This document shows positions 10,850 to 20,972 of a stretch of 64,000 nucleotides of DNA, piece by piece (within the stretch, counting starts at the first letter, position 1; each line of letters opens with the position of its first letter). The stretch is from Ixodes scapularis. Lineage: Eukaryota; Arthropoda; Arachnida; Ixodida; Ixodidae. The stretch is taken from contig NW_024609846.1 in assembly GCF_016920785.2 (NCBI RefSeq), forward strand, positions 108,614,831 through 108,678,830. The letters are read 5' to 3'. A model generated the notes under the pieces. That model was not told the DNA's origin, ran no database searches, and saw only the letters and a list, made by a program, of their open reading frames with translations. Both the position numbers and the translations under genes were made by a program.

Positions 10850-12355
10850 ATGTACGGCGTCATCTACTAGGCGCGAGAAGAACTAGATCCGCCATCTTGA
10901 TTAGTTCGAGAAACGCCGCGGGACGGGTTAATGCGCGCTGGGGTGCCCTCCGCGATCTTCTTTTTCTGCCGGCTAGACTCATGAAATTGCTGTCCCCCTC
11001 TGCAAGCAAAGTGGCGTAAACGACAGCAATGAGACAAGGTATGTGTCTCAAATGTGTCGTTTATTCGTTTATTATTTTCATTCGAGTAATTTAGCAGTTA
11101 GCATGTTCATCGTGGGTTTCTCCACTTTTATTTTGACACTTCAAATCCTATCACAAAAGCTACGCATATTTGAGAATTCTTTGGGGGAACCAAAAAGGGT
11201 GCTGAAACCTTGCGTTCTAACATTTGCTGTTCGAAGATTGCGCAAGAAGCGCCGATGTCATGCCCGCACTAAGCCTCGCGATGTGTACAGTTAGCGAGAT
11301 CATAAGGATGCTATCTATCGTTAATGCAATGTACTGCAGGAAAGGACACAGCTGCTTTCAACGAAAAGGGTTTATGCACATCGGGGACTGCAACCTTGCA
11401 GGATGTAACTGTGATGGCACAACCCCGTTGACTTCCTTCTCTATTGCGATGCACTCGGACGAGTGCTTTAAATCGCGGCGATTTTCTGACAGTGAAGCGC
11501 TCCATTGCATGTAAACTTCTTTGTTACCCTTCGGTGGGTGTAAGCGCTAATAACCCACTCCGCGAAGGCACTGCTCTAGCGTACATCAAGCCTCAATCAC
11601 AGCAAGGTGAAAGCCCGTTGGGAGCATACCCTTCCTAATTATTTTACCGTTTTGCGTCTTTGCAACTTGTCAGTGCACTGAAACGCCCCTATGACGTCCT
11701 AAGCGCAAAATAATCTGTTAAAGTTGTCTTCAGTGCCGGCGCTGCTGCGAGCGCGATGATTTTGAAAGCGTCGTTTCTGCCCGAGTTTTCATGCACACAA
11801 CGCATGCTGCGAAGGGACGTACTCTAACACGTGCATTCGCGTGCACTGAACACACTTCGTGAGATGGGATATAAAGTGGCAAGGTGTCGGCGTGCCTTCG
11901 AAGCAAATGTGACGACGCAATCAGAGGTAAAAGGCTCCAGATTTTAAATGAGCACGCATAATAGCGATCTGTTTCTAGATTGCGTGTTGTTTCTAAAGCA
12001 TAGTTTTTATCAAGTGTAAGTCCTTTGGTTCATGTTCATAAGCAACAGTATTCACATACCCTGAGTCACATACCTTTGCCGACACCGATGAGGGCAGCGT
12101 GTACGCTCCGAATTGCCAACACGTACGACATGCTCTGCTGCCCACACGACGTCGCTGTCGACACGCACAAGTTGCGAGGGTGTCATAAGAAAGGGCATGA
12201 GAAGCTTGCAGATTGTTTAGCCGCATGCTACGGTTCGACTTTAAAAAATGTCATCGTTGCGTCAACCCTCCGGTGGGCTACACAGTTGATCAATACGTTT
12301 CAGCGGCTCTCCGGCTCTCCGATGTCGACTGAACAAAGATAACCGACCGTATGCA
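10850..12355. other. No supported gene; Cys-rich open frame noted
   Basis: This is more GC-balanced than its surroundings. A plus-strand frame at 11,224-11,514 contains YCRKGHSCFQRKGFMHIGDC followed by a G-C-N-C element, reminiscent of small secreted cysteine-rich peptides, but there is no signal peptide, start context or splice support. Other frames look random. Confidence 0.35.
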
Positions 12356-12479
12356 CGCGCTCAATGTTGCGAGGCGTCCGAGAAATTTCGCACGTCTCCT
12401 AAACTGCCGTTGCAACATGACCATAAAAAGTAATAACTAAAAGGTTGATGAACGAATTTTATTCTAATTAACCTAATTA

Positions 12480-12560
12480 CCATGACGACTATCTCCTCAC
12501 CTAATGTCATGAATGCTTCATTAATACCATGTGAAGAGGGCACTTGTCTAAGTCTCACGG
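12480..12560 (-). repeat. Dispersed repeat, second copy
   Basis: The reverse complement contains GACAAGTGCCCTCTTC and a downstream GGTGAGGAGATAG match to the segment at 10,255-10,345. The two copies are in opposite orientation about 2.2 kb apart. It lies 200 bp beyond the 3' end of the M13 exon in the next intron. Confidence 0.5.
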
Positions 12561-12761
12561 ACTTTAAAGGAATAGCCGCAAATAAATTTAAACAAGCTGT
12601 TTTTAAAATATAAAAAAATGTAACCTATTGGTTGTATTGCCATATTTCTGCAACCTCTGTATATATGAAAACTAGAACACTTGAAAATACCTAGAACACG
12701 TAAACCAATCTTACCATATTTTGAAAGAATATTATTCTGTAATCGACGTAATATAACTCAC

Positions 12762-12992
12762 GTGTTCGTAAAGGCCATTAAGATACGTGTCGTTCAGTAT
12801 CCAAGGAGGGTAATAAATTTTCGCTGCCATTTTTTGAAGCTGAAATGAATGACCTAATAAGTAGATGGTCGCACTATGAATAAGGGTCAATACCTTTTTC
12901 ATTGCCTCCTCACGTGTAGGATTATCCATCCATGTATTATTTTCAAGCATCTCTCCAAAAGTACTGTTAATGACACCCACTAATTTGTCCAT
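12762..12992 (-). CDS. M13 peptidase-like internal exon (77 codons)
   Basis: The minus-strand acceptor TATTTCAATAG directly precedes ATGGAC, and the donor is CAC|GTGAGT at the low-coordinate end; the exon is 231 nt with phase 0 on both sides. The peptide runs from MDKLVGVINSTFGEML through NNTWMDNPTREEAMKK to YPPWILNDTYLNGLYEH. These are classic M13 landmarks: the L-x-x-x-x-W-M-D-x-x-T-R-x-x-A motif of the N-terminal lobe and Y-P-x-x-I-L-N-D. The ATG is an internal methionine, not a start. M13 proteins are type II membrane or secreted zinc endopeptidases that cleave short peptides; this lobe closes the active-site chamber. The frame is intact, so the exon may still be used. Confidence 0.85.
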
Positions 12993-13099
12993 CTATTGAA
13001 ATACAATAATCATATTAAAACAAATTTTAATGTTTTATTGAAGGAATCCTGACCTGTACATTTTATATCTTAGCTTCATTTTTTCTGAAATATCCCAAG

Positions 13100-13950
13100 C
13101 TACGAATACAACCCAGGCAGCACCGAGTTCTGGGCCAAAACTTGGCTTGCGTCTGGCAGTTTAGGGCATTAAAAAGCCCGAAGAAGCCAAAGTAGTGCCA
13201 AACCTGACCTCCCTTGGGAACAGTCTGGGTATCTTGGCCCTAATTCGCCAAACAAGTGCCAAACTTAGGCTTCGCTCCCGGGTAATTCGGTTATTATCTG
13301 GCATCTTCGGGCCTAAATCGCCTAACAAATGCCAAATTTAGGGTTACTGCCCGTTAGTTCGGCAGATCTTTGGCATTTTTGGGCCAAAATCGCCAAACTA
13401 ATGCCAAAGTTAGGCTTCACTTTTTGATAGTTCGGCTATCATCTGGCACATTCGGGCCAAAATCGCCACAGATGTGCCAGAGTTAGGCTTACTACCTTGT
13501 AGTTCGGCAGAGCTTTGGCATTTTTGGGCCAAAATCGCCAAACTAATGCCAAAGTTAGGCTTCACTTTTTGACAGTTCGGCTGTCACCAGGCACATTCGG
13601 GCCAAAATCGCCACAGATGTGCCAGAGTTAGGCTTACTACCTTGTAGTTCGGCAGAGCTTTGGCATTTTCGGGCCAAAATCGCCAAACTAATGCCAAAGT
13701 TAGGCTTCACTTTTTGACAGTTCGGCTGTCACCTAGCACATTCGGGCCAAAATCGCCACAAATGTGCCAGAGTTAGGCTTACTACCTTGTAGTTCGGTTG
13801 AGATCTGGCATCTTTGGGCCCAAGTCGCCAAGTGAGTGCCCAAGTTAGGCTTCGCTTCCCGATAGTTTGGCTGTGATCTGGCAGCGACGGGCCAAAGGTG
13901 CCAAACAAGTGCCAGAACTAGGCTTACTGCCTTGGAGTTCGGCTGATGAG
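13100..13950. repeat. 145-bp satellite rich in TTTGGC/GCCAAA
   Basis: TGGCATTTTTGGGCC-like landmarks fall at about 13,226, 13,371, 13,516, 13,661 and 13,806, an exact 145-bp spacing. Each unit contains two related halves, one with GCCAAACTAATGCCAAAG and one with GCCACAGATGTGCCAGAG, so the ancestral unit was probably about 72 bp. TTTGGC and GCCAAA are mutually complementary. The array begins about 110 bp upstream of the M13 exon acceptor. Confidence 0.85.
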
Positions 13951-14181
13951 GTATTTGATGTACGCGGGTGGTCTTCATCTTAATTAAATAGAAATCAAGT
14001 TTTATTCGGCTGGCAACTTTATCTTATTTTGGTTGTCTCTTGATTTCTGCAGTCCAAAGGTTGGCTGAATGTTTTGACGCGGCTGGAGCAGGCTTTGCAA
14101 ACGCAAATTGTGCCAGATGTTTTACTCGCGCGTAGGTACACAAGCCAATATCGGGACGCGCCGTGAGACTGGTTCGACATT

Positions 14182-14503
14182 ATGGCGCGTTCACACCGGC
14201 GATGCGATCTAGTCGCGCCATAACTTTCATCGCAAAAGCGACCATCGCGGGCAAAAAGTGACGGGTTTTGAGCAGTCGCTTGCTGACCCGACGTTTTGCG
14301 ATGCACTCTAGTCGCGGAGAGGCCGAGCCAACCAACGGCGTTCGGAGCGAGAGTTTTCGAGACGCGACTCGCCAACGAAGGCATTGGACTCGCTCATCGC
14401 GCACGCCAAATTGACCAACTAATTACTTTTTTTTTTCTTTTTTTTTTTGCGATGCGATTTAGCTGGATCGCGCGACTGCTATCCCCGGTGTGAATCCGCC
14501 TTT
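14182..14503. mobile_element. MITE with GGCG-TTCACACCGG ends
   Basis: The left end reads GGCGCGTTCACACCGGCG and the right end, in reverse complement, GGCGGATTCACACCGGGG, both followed by GATGCGAT- and GTCGCG-type sequence. The form GG(C/N)G-TTCACAC is common in hAT and PIF/Harbinger MITEs. Length is about 320 bp with no transposase; the target duplication is unclear. Confidence 0.55.
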
Positions 14504-14577
14504 ACAGAAAGTGCTGCCATTGAGCTAACACTGCGCAAGACGGATGTGCGCACGTCTCAACAAGATATATCATTATT

Positions 14578-14710
14578 AAGGGGTGTCCAAACTGGACACT
14601 ACAAAACGCACGACTCCTACAAATCGTGAAAATTGAAGCGGACGCGCCCGCTTCAAGCCCGCTTCAATTTTCACGATTTGTCGGAGTCGTGTCCTGTTTG
14701 GACATTCCTT
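14578..14710. mobile_element. 133-bp palindromic MITE
   Basis: The left arm AAGGGGTGTCCAAACTGGAC and the complement of the right end AAGGAATGTCCAAACAGGAC form terminal repeats. Inward, GACTCCTACAAATCGTGAAA pairs with its complement at 14,660-14,690, leaving a loop near 14,640-14,655. The left arm carries about 12 extra bases. There is no ORF. Confidence 0.75.
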
Positions 14711-15072
14711 TATGCGGCGCATTGCAAAAGCGAGCGTGGCTCTGTGCGTGTCTTGCATTGTGATTGAGCACTGTCAAATCCTAGCGATAACAAAGTGCGG
14801 AAACGACCGTGGCTCTATGGCGCGGTTCCCGCATCACACTTGGGGGATGAAAATGAAATCCCAGAAATTGTCCTATTTTAGCGTGTTGATACTTTTTAAA
14901 CATTAAAAAGTGGAGACACAAAAGGGACGATAAAGACAGGACAATCTCTGAACTTTAAAGCCGCTGTACAAACGGGACGTTCTGCAGAGAAGAACCTTCT
15001 CTCCCGAAGCTGGGGGACGGGGAGGGAAAGGTCAAGCGTTGGATGGAAGGAGGTTTAGAGAATGGGATTAGC

Positions 15073-15567
15073 CTCGGGCATAGCCTCCTCTATACGGAGA
15101 AAGCCTGGCGCGTCGCGTGAAAAGACGGCCGCCGTAAATGGGAAAGGAGGGGTGGAGAAACGGGAGCGGAGAGAACCTTTGCTGCTAGCGCCACAAAAGA
15201 GCGAGCGGCCAAACGCAGAAACAATCTTTTTTTTTTCTCTCTCTCTCTCTTTTCTTGTCGCTATCGTGGAGAGCAGAAACTCAACGTCCATCCTTTCCCG
15301 TTTCTCCCTGCGCCCTTTCGAATCGCCGCGCCCGTTTCTCCCGGAGTACGAAAACGACGGTGACGAAAACACAAAAACAAGCGTGGTTCGGGGAGCGGCC
15401 GTTCATGACCCAAGCGCTCGCTGTCTAGGTCTGCCCTTTCTGCTCTGCGCTACCATATTGGTCACCGTTCGGCGCGCTCCTCCTCTCCTTTTACCTGCGG
15501 CCGCGCGCCCTATTGCTCCGTCGTCGATGTGCCAGGCTTTCTCCGTATGGAGGAGGCTATGCCTCGG
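15073..15567. repeat. GC-rich fold-back, ~37-bp arms
   Basis: CATAGCCTCCTCTATACGGA followed by GAAAGCCTGGC (left) is inverted at 15,531-15,567 (GCCAGGCTTTCTCCGTATGG followed by AGGAGGCTATG), with one or two mismatches. The roughly 420 bp between them is GC-rich and open in both strands (a 250-codon plus frame and a 153-codon minus frame), but neither frame shows a domain. It is probably a non-autonomous element. Confidence 0.55.
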
Positions 15568-15904
15568 GGCGAGGCCATCCTCTCGAGAGGGAGTGGGGAC
15601 GGAACAAAGCTGGCCGTGGTGGTTCCGGCTACCAGGTGGAAGAAAGTTAAGCTTGTCAAGCGGCGACCTCGGATCCGAGGACAGGCACGCCAGAGAATTT
15701 GAAAATAGCTGCTTGATTAGCCGGACGACCCAGTGCGGTCTACTGGTTCTAGAAGGTGACTCGGATGAAGAAAACTCGTTTTGGTCGAAAACTCTAAAAG
15801 CATTCTGGACGTGAACCCTTGCCACAAATAAAAATAACACATGCATGAAAAACTGCGAAGGCACCTAAGCTTTCGCCTATGATGTGGGAATGCGTGAGCA
15901 TTAC

Positions 15905-16060
15905 TGGCAAAGTTATGTTGGCGCAACTTGCAATAAAGAAAGAAAAAAAAAGTTATGTTGGCTGCAATAAAGAAATAAAAAAAAGTTATGTTGGCGCAAC
16001 GGATAGCGCGCTAGTTTCACGATCAAGAGGGCCTAGCTTCGAAACCGGGCAGGGGATGGT
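15905..16060 (+). mobile_element. tRNA-like SINE with split Pol III promoter
   Basis: A box A-like TGGCGCAACGG (15,992-16,002) and a box B-like GCTTCGAAACC (16,036-16,046) sit at tRNA spacing, followed by a T run at about 16,060 that would terminate Pol III. Just upstream, AAGTTATGTTGG recurs three times separated by AATAAAGAAA tracts. The anticodon arm is degraded, so this is a tRNA-derived SINE and not a functional tRNA gene. Confidence 0.55.
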
Positions 16061-16194
16061 TTTTTTTCTCGTGTTATTTTTTTTTTCGTTTTTTTTTTGC
16101 TTGTTTGGTCACGTGGCAAGAAAAATCACATGAACAGAATTTTTTTTGGCCAAGTCACCAGAGATTTTTTTTTCTAATTTCTCCTTTTCTTCAG

Positions 16195-16230
<36 letters not shown>

Positions 16231-16260
16231 TTTTTTCTTTTTTCGGTTTACGCTTCCTAT
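16060..16260. repeat. T-rich and TTTC microsatellite tract
   Basis: Poly-T stretches with (TTTC)n, clearest at 16,196-16,231. Tract length is probably polymorphic. The false open frames here are phenylalanine/serine-rich. Confidence 0.9.
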
Positions 16261-16781
16261 CGCAAAACTCTTTGCACCTATTTCGCGTTACATTGGCGTT
16301 AGCCAAATCATTTTATTTATGGCAGGGAATTCTGCCGTACGTATCTTATGTTACTATTACCAACCCTGGATTTCGTCCGGCAACCAGTTTGGGAATGACG
16401 ACGCCAAATTTCTGTTATAATTTCTTTGAGGTCTAAGGCCTCGTTATCCGTCGGCCTCTAAGATTGGCTCTTCAAGTATCTTTTGGGAAAGAGTTGACGA
16501 CAGGCATCTTTAAGGAGCACGTGTGTCGACCAGAGTAAACATTGCTGAAGCGCCTCTAGTGTGATTTTGGCCGTAAATAACTGGAGGCCCCGGGCAAACC
16601 AACCCAATGGAGAAAAGTATCTACCTTTCTGGTTTCATAGAGAGCTATGAAAGTCAGAAGGGACGAATCCCAGCCGAGTCAAACTACCGGCTTGCAAACG
16701 CAATCGTGTTGATAATAGCGCAAAGGAGTTTGTATGACTCTCTCTGGCGGTGCGCAGAGGGTAAAGGCACGGAGGTAATAT

Positions 16782-17196
16782 TGCCGCGCGCGCTCGCCAA
16801 GTAGGCAGCGCGCGCGTGGCCTAATGGTTATCGCGCCTGCCTCCCACACGAAAAGCTAGGGTTCGAATCCTGGAGCGACATGTCTTTTGTTTATTCCTCT
16901 AATTTAGTGTTCTGGAGAATTCGAGAATCATGTTGCTTGTTCCAGGCCCGAATGTTCCACGCGTCGAAGTTTCTTCGCCGATTATTCCAGAAGACCACGC
17001 ATGTAGATAAGGGGCTCCGCGTGGCGAGCCGCAGTCAGTTTCGCCCCAGCGTTCGACTGTGCTGCTACGCCGACTTCGACGCCCGCGACGCTCTGTTATT
17101 ATCTTTGTACCCTTTTAGTTTTTGGCACAAGTTCGCCACATTAAACGTTTCTTTCTTTCTGTTTATTCAGTGTTCCTTTGGTCACCACCCGTGACA
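16782..17196 (+). repeat. 5' LTR of Gypsy copy 1
   Basis: 415 bp, TGCC...GACA. The first 40 bp form a hairpin: CGCGCGCGCT pairs with AGCGCGCGCG across a 12-nt loop. Next comes a tRNA-like segment and a TTTGTTTATTCC region. ATTAAACG near the 3' end may serve as the polyadenylation signal. Confidence 0.93.
16809..16879 (+). other. tRNA-like segment inside the 5' LTR
   Basis: Box A-like TGGCCTAATGG (16,817-16,827) and box B-like GGTTCGAATCC (16,860-16,870) have the spacing of a tRNA gene. The D-arm region resembles arthropod tRNA-Arg, while the anticodon arm does not pair well. The same arrangement is kept in the other LTRs of this window. It may be a captured SINE head or an internal Pol III promoter; expression is not shown. 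Confidence 0.55.
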
Positions 17197-17199
17197 TTT

Positions 17200-17215
17200 T
17201 GGTGGAGGTGCGGGG
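17200..17215 (+). promoter_or_regulatory. Primer-binding site candidate
   Basis: TGGTGGAGGTGCGGGG begins 3 nt after the 5' LTR and would pair with a tRNA 3' end finishing ...CACCTCCACCA. The same sequence, with GAAGTG in place of GAGGTG, follows the 5' LTR of the second copy. The donor tRNA was not identified. Confidence 0.65.
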
Positions 17216-17222
17216 TAACCGC

Positions 17223-18623
17223 ATGCCCGTGCAGCGCTCCCCTCCGAGTTCTCGGAGTGCAAGTCCGAACACAAGCCCCCAAGAACCCAACGAGGACCAG
17301 ACCGAGGTCCGATTAAGTCGCCGGAACCTTGGCCTACCCCCGGAGTTAGGACCCTTGCCACCCAGGACCAGGCAAACAAGGAGGACGACGATGGCCAACC
17401 AGTCGGAGACCCCGGCCGCTCCAGCCGTCGTTTACCTGCCCGTCGTACCGCGGACGGCTGCTCCATTCCACGGCGAGCAATACGAAGACGTCGAAGACTG
17501 GATTGACCAGTATGAACGCGTTGCCCGCCACAATTGCTGGACCGACGAGCAGCGCCTGAACAACGTCTATTTTTCGCTTGAGGGTACCGCCAAGCACTGG
17601 TACGAGAATCATGAGTCCTCTTTGACGTCGTGGGACATGTTCAAGACCGATCTCAAGGCTACGTTCAGCAACCACCACCGCCGAGAGAGAGCCGAGGACC
17701 TACTGCGAACCAGAACCCAGGGCCCCAACGAGAGCGTCACCGGCTTCGTCGAGGATGTTCTTCGCCTGAGCGCCCGCGCCGATCCTCAGGCTACAGAGGA
17801 GAAGAAGCTGCGACACCTGATGAGGGGTGTGAAAAGCGAGATATTCGGAGGTCTCATTCGCAATCCCCCGACAACTGTGGACGGGTTCGTCACGGAGGCG
17901 ACGAATATGGAACGTGCCCTACTAGCACGCGCCAGGCACTACGAGCGACACCCTGGCGTGACTACTCTGGCGACTTCCGGATACAACCTTGGTACCGACC
18001 TCCCAGGCATCCGTGACATCATCCGTGAAGTCGTCCGGGAAGAAATCCGCAAGATGCTCCCCGCTATGGATCGCCCGTCCTCCCTGTCGCTCGCCGAGGT
18101 CGTGCGAGATGAAGTTCATCGGGCCTTTCAACCTGAGGTTCCGATCAACATGACGACGCCAGAGGAGCCGACTTTGAGCTACGCCGCCATGGCCCGACGA
18201 CCGCCGCAAGCTAACCGCCAGGCCACGGCGCCACCCCGACGAGACCCTCCGATGCCACAGTATCCTCGACGCCAGGAAGGACAAGTCCAGGACGTCCGCC
18301 CGGAGCAACCCTCGTCGAGGAAGACCGACGTGTGGCGAACGGCCGACCGACGCCCGCTCTGCTACCACTGCGGGGAACCCGACCATGTGTACCGCCGATG
18401 CCCATACCGACGACTTGGGCTGCGCGGGTTCCACCCAAACGACCCGCGCCCCCGGTATGGTGAACGCCCTCGGGAGATCGACGAGTACCTGCGACGACCC
18501 CAGTCCCCCGAGCCTGCGTCCCGCCGAGAGTTCCGGTCGCCATCGCCGCGACGTCCAGCTTCGCCGATGCACCGACCCCGACGTGAAAGCCTGTCACCCC
18601 TCGCTCCTCGCCGGGGAAACTAG
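17223..18623 (+). CDS. gag: Gypsy gag polyprotein, copy 1
   Basis: Intact 466-codon frame from the ATG shortly after the primer-binding site; I chose this ATG because upstream codons lie in the LTR. Residues about 80-230 form the retrotransposon gag domain (DWIDQYERVAR, then YFSLEGTAKHWYENH, then FVEDVLRLSARADP). The C-terminal part is proline/arginine-rich. A single CCHC zinc knuckle, CYHCGEPDHVYRRC, lies at residues about 380-393. Gag packages element RNA into cytoplasmic particles. The last codons before TAG form a slippery heptamer feeding pol in the -1 frame. Its GC content and codon use differ strongly from the AT-rich intron around it. Confidence 0.92.
   Translation: MPVQRSPPSSRSASPNTSPQEPNEDQTEVRLSRRNLGLPPELGPLPPRTRQTRRTTMANQSETPAAPAVVYLPVVPRTAAPFHGEQYEDVEDWIDQYERVARHNCWTDEQRLNNVYFSLEGTAKHWYENHESSLTSWDMFKTDLKATFSNHHRRERAEDLLRTRTQGPNESVTGFVEDVLRLSARADPQATEEKKLRHLMRGVKSEIFGGLIRNPPTTVDGFVTEATNMERALLARARHYERHPGVTTLATSGYNLGTDLPGIRDIIREVVREEIRKMLPAMDRPSSLSLAEVVRDEVHRAFQPEVPINMTTPEEPTLSYAAMARRPPQANRQATAPPRRDPPMPQYPRRQEGQVQDVRPEQPSSRKTDVWRTADRRPLCYHCGEPDHVYRRCPYRRLGLRGFHPNDPRPRYGERPREIDEYLRRPQSPEPASRREFRSPSPRRPASPMHRPRRESLSPLAPRRGN
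18614..18620 (+). promoter_or_regulatory. -1 frameshift slippery site GGGAAAC
   Basis: In gag frame the sequence reads CGG GGA AAC TAG, so G-GGA-AAC is a canonical X-XXY-YYZ heptamer directly before the gag stop. The -1 frame is open through this point and continues into protease, which is what Gag-Pol expression by frameshifting needs. A pairing-prone GGTGGAGTTGCCGAAGACG region lies downstream, but I did not establish a pseudoknot. Confidence 0.75.
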
Positions 18624-20968
18624 GCGCGGCAACCCCTGGAGGTGGAGTTGCCGAAGACGACCGACGAAAAGAGCCTCCAAGAACGCCGGAGCGCTCCCAC
18701 TCTCCCGACGCCACGCATCGCTACGACGCCCCTGCAACGGTGTCCAACAACCTAAACGTCGTCATCGACGGTCACGACGCATCGGCAATCGTGGACACCG
18801 GAGCAGACTACTCAGTCTTGAGTGGGAGGCTCTCCCGCCGCCTTCGAAAAGTCATGACGCCGTGGGAAGGACCCCAAATACGAACCGCCGGAGGACATCT
18901 CATCACACCGGTCGGGAGATGCACTGCTCGCGTCGAGATCCACGGTGAAACGTGCCCTGTCAAGTTCGTCGTTCTGCAAGACTGTTCGAGGGACGTTATC
19001 CTCGGAATGGACTTTCTCTGCGAGTATGGCGCCGTCATCGACCTCGGAACAAACCGGCTGACGCTACGAAAACCTGCTCCACCATCGGAGGAACCCCAAG
19101 CGACGTCACCCACGGTCCGAGTCCTCGCAAACCACGTAAACCTACCACCGCGGTCGAGTGTTTTCGTACTTGTCGGGATCGATGAAGCTTCCTATGGTGA
19201 AGTTCTTCTCGAGGGAAACCTCCAATTGCTCCTGGGAAGAGGCATAGGCGTCGCAAGGGGAGTAGCTGAACTTCAGGATGGGCGGACTGTGGCCCTCGTG
19301 ACGAACTTCCGAAACGAAACGCAACACCTCACGAAAGGTGCAGCCGTGGGCCACGTCGAGGAACTCCGAAACCCCGCCGAAATCACCGCGATTACTGACG
19401 AATTCTCGCCGTCCCAGCAAGACAGTACGTCGCTAGCGCAGCTCGACATTGACCCTAAGCTTCCGGACCGTAAACGACGTCAGCTGGTTAACCTCCTCGC
19501 CGAATACGGCGACTGCTTTGCGACGTCGTCGAAGGTGCGCCAGACCGCGGTTGCCAAGCACCGCATCGTTACCGAGGACGACGCGCGCCCTGTGCATCGA
19601 TCACCGTACAGAGTCTCCGCGAAGGAAAGGGAGGTGATCCAGCGGCAAGTTCAAGAGATGCTGAATGACGACGTAATCCAACCTTCAAGCAGTCCATGGG
19701 CCTCTCCAGTCGTACTGGTTAAGAAGAAGGACGGAACTCTTCGGTTCTGCGTGGACTACCGGCAGCTCAACACGGTTACGAAGAAAGACGTCTACCCACT
19801 GCCCCGCATCGACGACACTCTAGACCGGCTGCGCCACTCTCGATACTTTTCATCGATGGACCTGAAGAGCGGCTACTGGCAAATCGAGGTCGACGAACGG
19901 GACCGAGAGAAGACAGCCTTCGTCACGCCGGATGGACTCTACGAGTTCAAGGTGATGCCCTTCGGACTATGCACGGCGCCAGCAACTTTCCAGCGTGTCA
20001 TGGACACCGTACTGGCAGGGCTGAAGTGGCAGAGCTGTCTCGTCTACCTGGACGACGTCGTAGTATTTTCAGCTGACTTCGACGAGCACTTGCGACGACT
20101 CCGCACGGTTCTCCATGCCATACAGACCGCCGGGCTCACTCTCAAGCCGTCAAAGTGCCGGTTCGCCTATGACGAACTGAAGTTCTTAGGTCACGTGGTT
20201 AGTAACGAAGGCATTCATCCAGACCCAGAGAAGACTCGCGCGGTCGCAGCATTTCCAGTGCCAAGAGACAAGAAGGCCGTGCGAAGGTTCCTTGGGCTAT
20301 GTGCCTACTATCGGCGCTTCGTTCGAGATTTCGCAAGGATTTCCGCACCGCTCACAAACCTCACGAAGGACGCCGAGAAGTTCGAATGGGCCGAGGAGCA
20401 GCAGCAGGCATTCGACGAGCTGAAGCGACGACTGCAGACGCCTCCTGTTCTTGGACATTTCGACCAGGATGCGGAAACCGAGATTCACACGGACGCAAGT
20501 AACGCAGGACTTGGCGCGGTACTGGTTCAAGTTCAAGAAGGCACCGAGCGAGTCATCGCCTACGCAAGTCGGACATTGTCCAAGGCGGAGCGAAATTACT
20601 CCACGACTGAAAAAGAATGCCTTGCGGTCGTCTGGGCAATCACGAAGTTCCGCCCGTACTTGTACGGGAGCCCGTTCCGTGTAGTCACGGACCACCATTC
20701 GCTCTGCTGGCTTGCTAACCTGAAGGACCCGTCAGGACGTCTTGCTCGATGGAGCCTCCGACTACAAGAGTTTAACATGACAGTGGTCTACAAGTCCGGC
20801 CGGAAGCACAGCGACGCCGACTGCTTGTCCAGAGCCCCCGTCGAAACCCCTTCCGGCTGTAGCGACGACAATGACGACGAGAGCTTCCTAGGAGCTGTAA
20901 ACGCCGACGACATGGCACGACGTCAACGGGACGATCCTGAGCTGCGCGCATTAATCGAGCACCTGGAA
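18617..20968 (+). CDS. pol: Gypsy pol: protease, RT and RNase H, copy 1
   Basis: This frame is -1 to gag and overlaps its end. A retropepsin motif VDTGADYSVLSG lies near 18,790 (catalytic D-T-G). RT spans about 19,640-20,200, with the active-site box YLDD at 20,045-20,056. RNase H begins near 20,470 with TDASNAGLGAVL, and THHS-like VTDHHSLCW follows near 20,690. Together they mature the polyprotein and copy the RNA into DNA. The frame is intact until the G tract at 20,969-20,980, where one extra G relative to copy 2 shifts translation to an early stop at 21,184. Confidence 0.9.
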
Positions 20969-20972
20969 GGGG

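Noticed and set aside
15062..15814. 250-codon plus-strand open frame
   Set aside because: It overlaps equally open minus-strand frames in GC-rich DNA, spans a fold-back repeat and a poly-T run, and shows no domain or splice support.
16809..16879. Functional tRNA gene
   Set aside because: The anticodon and acceptor stems do not pair and the segment lies inside an LTR; only the box A/B motifs are kept.
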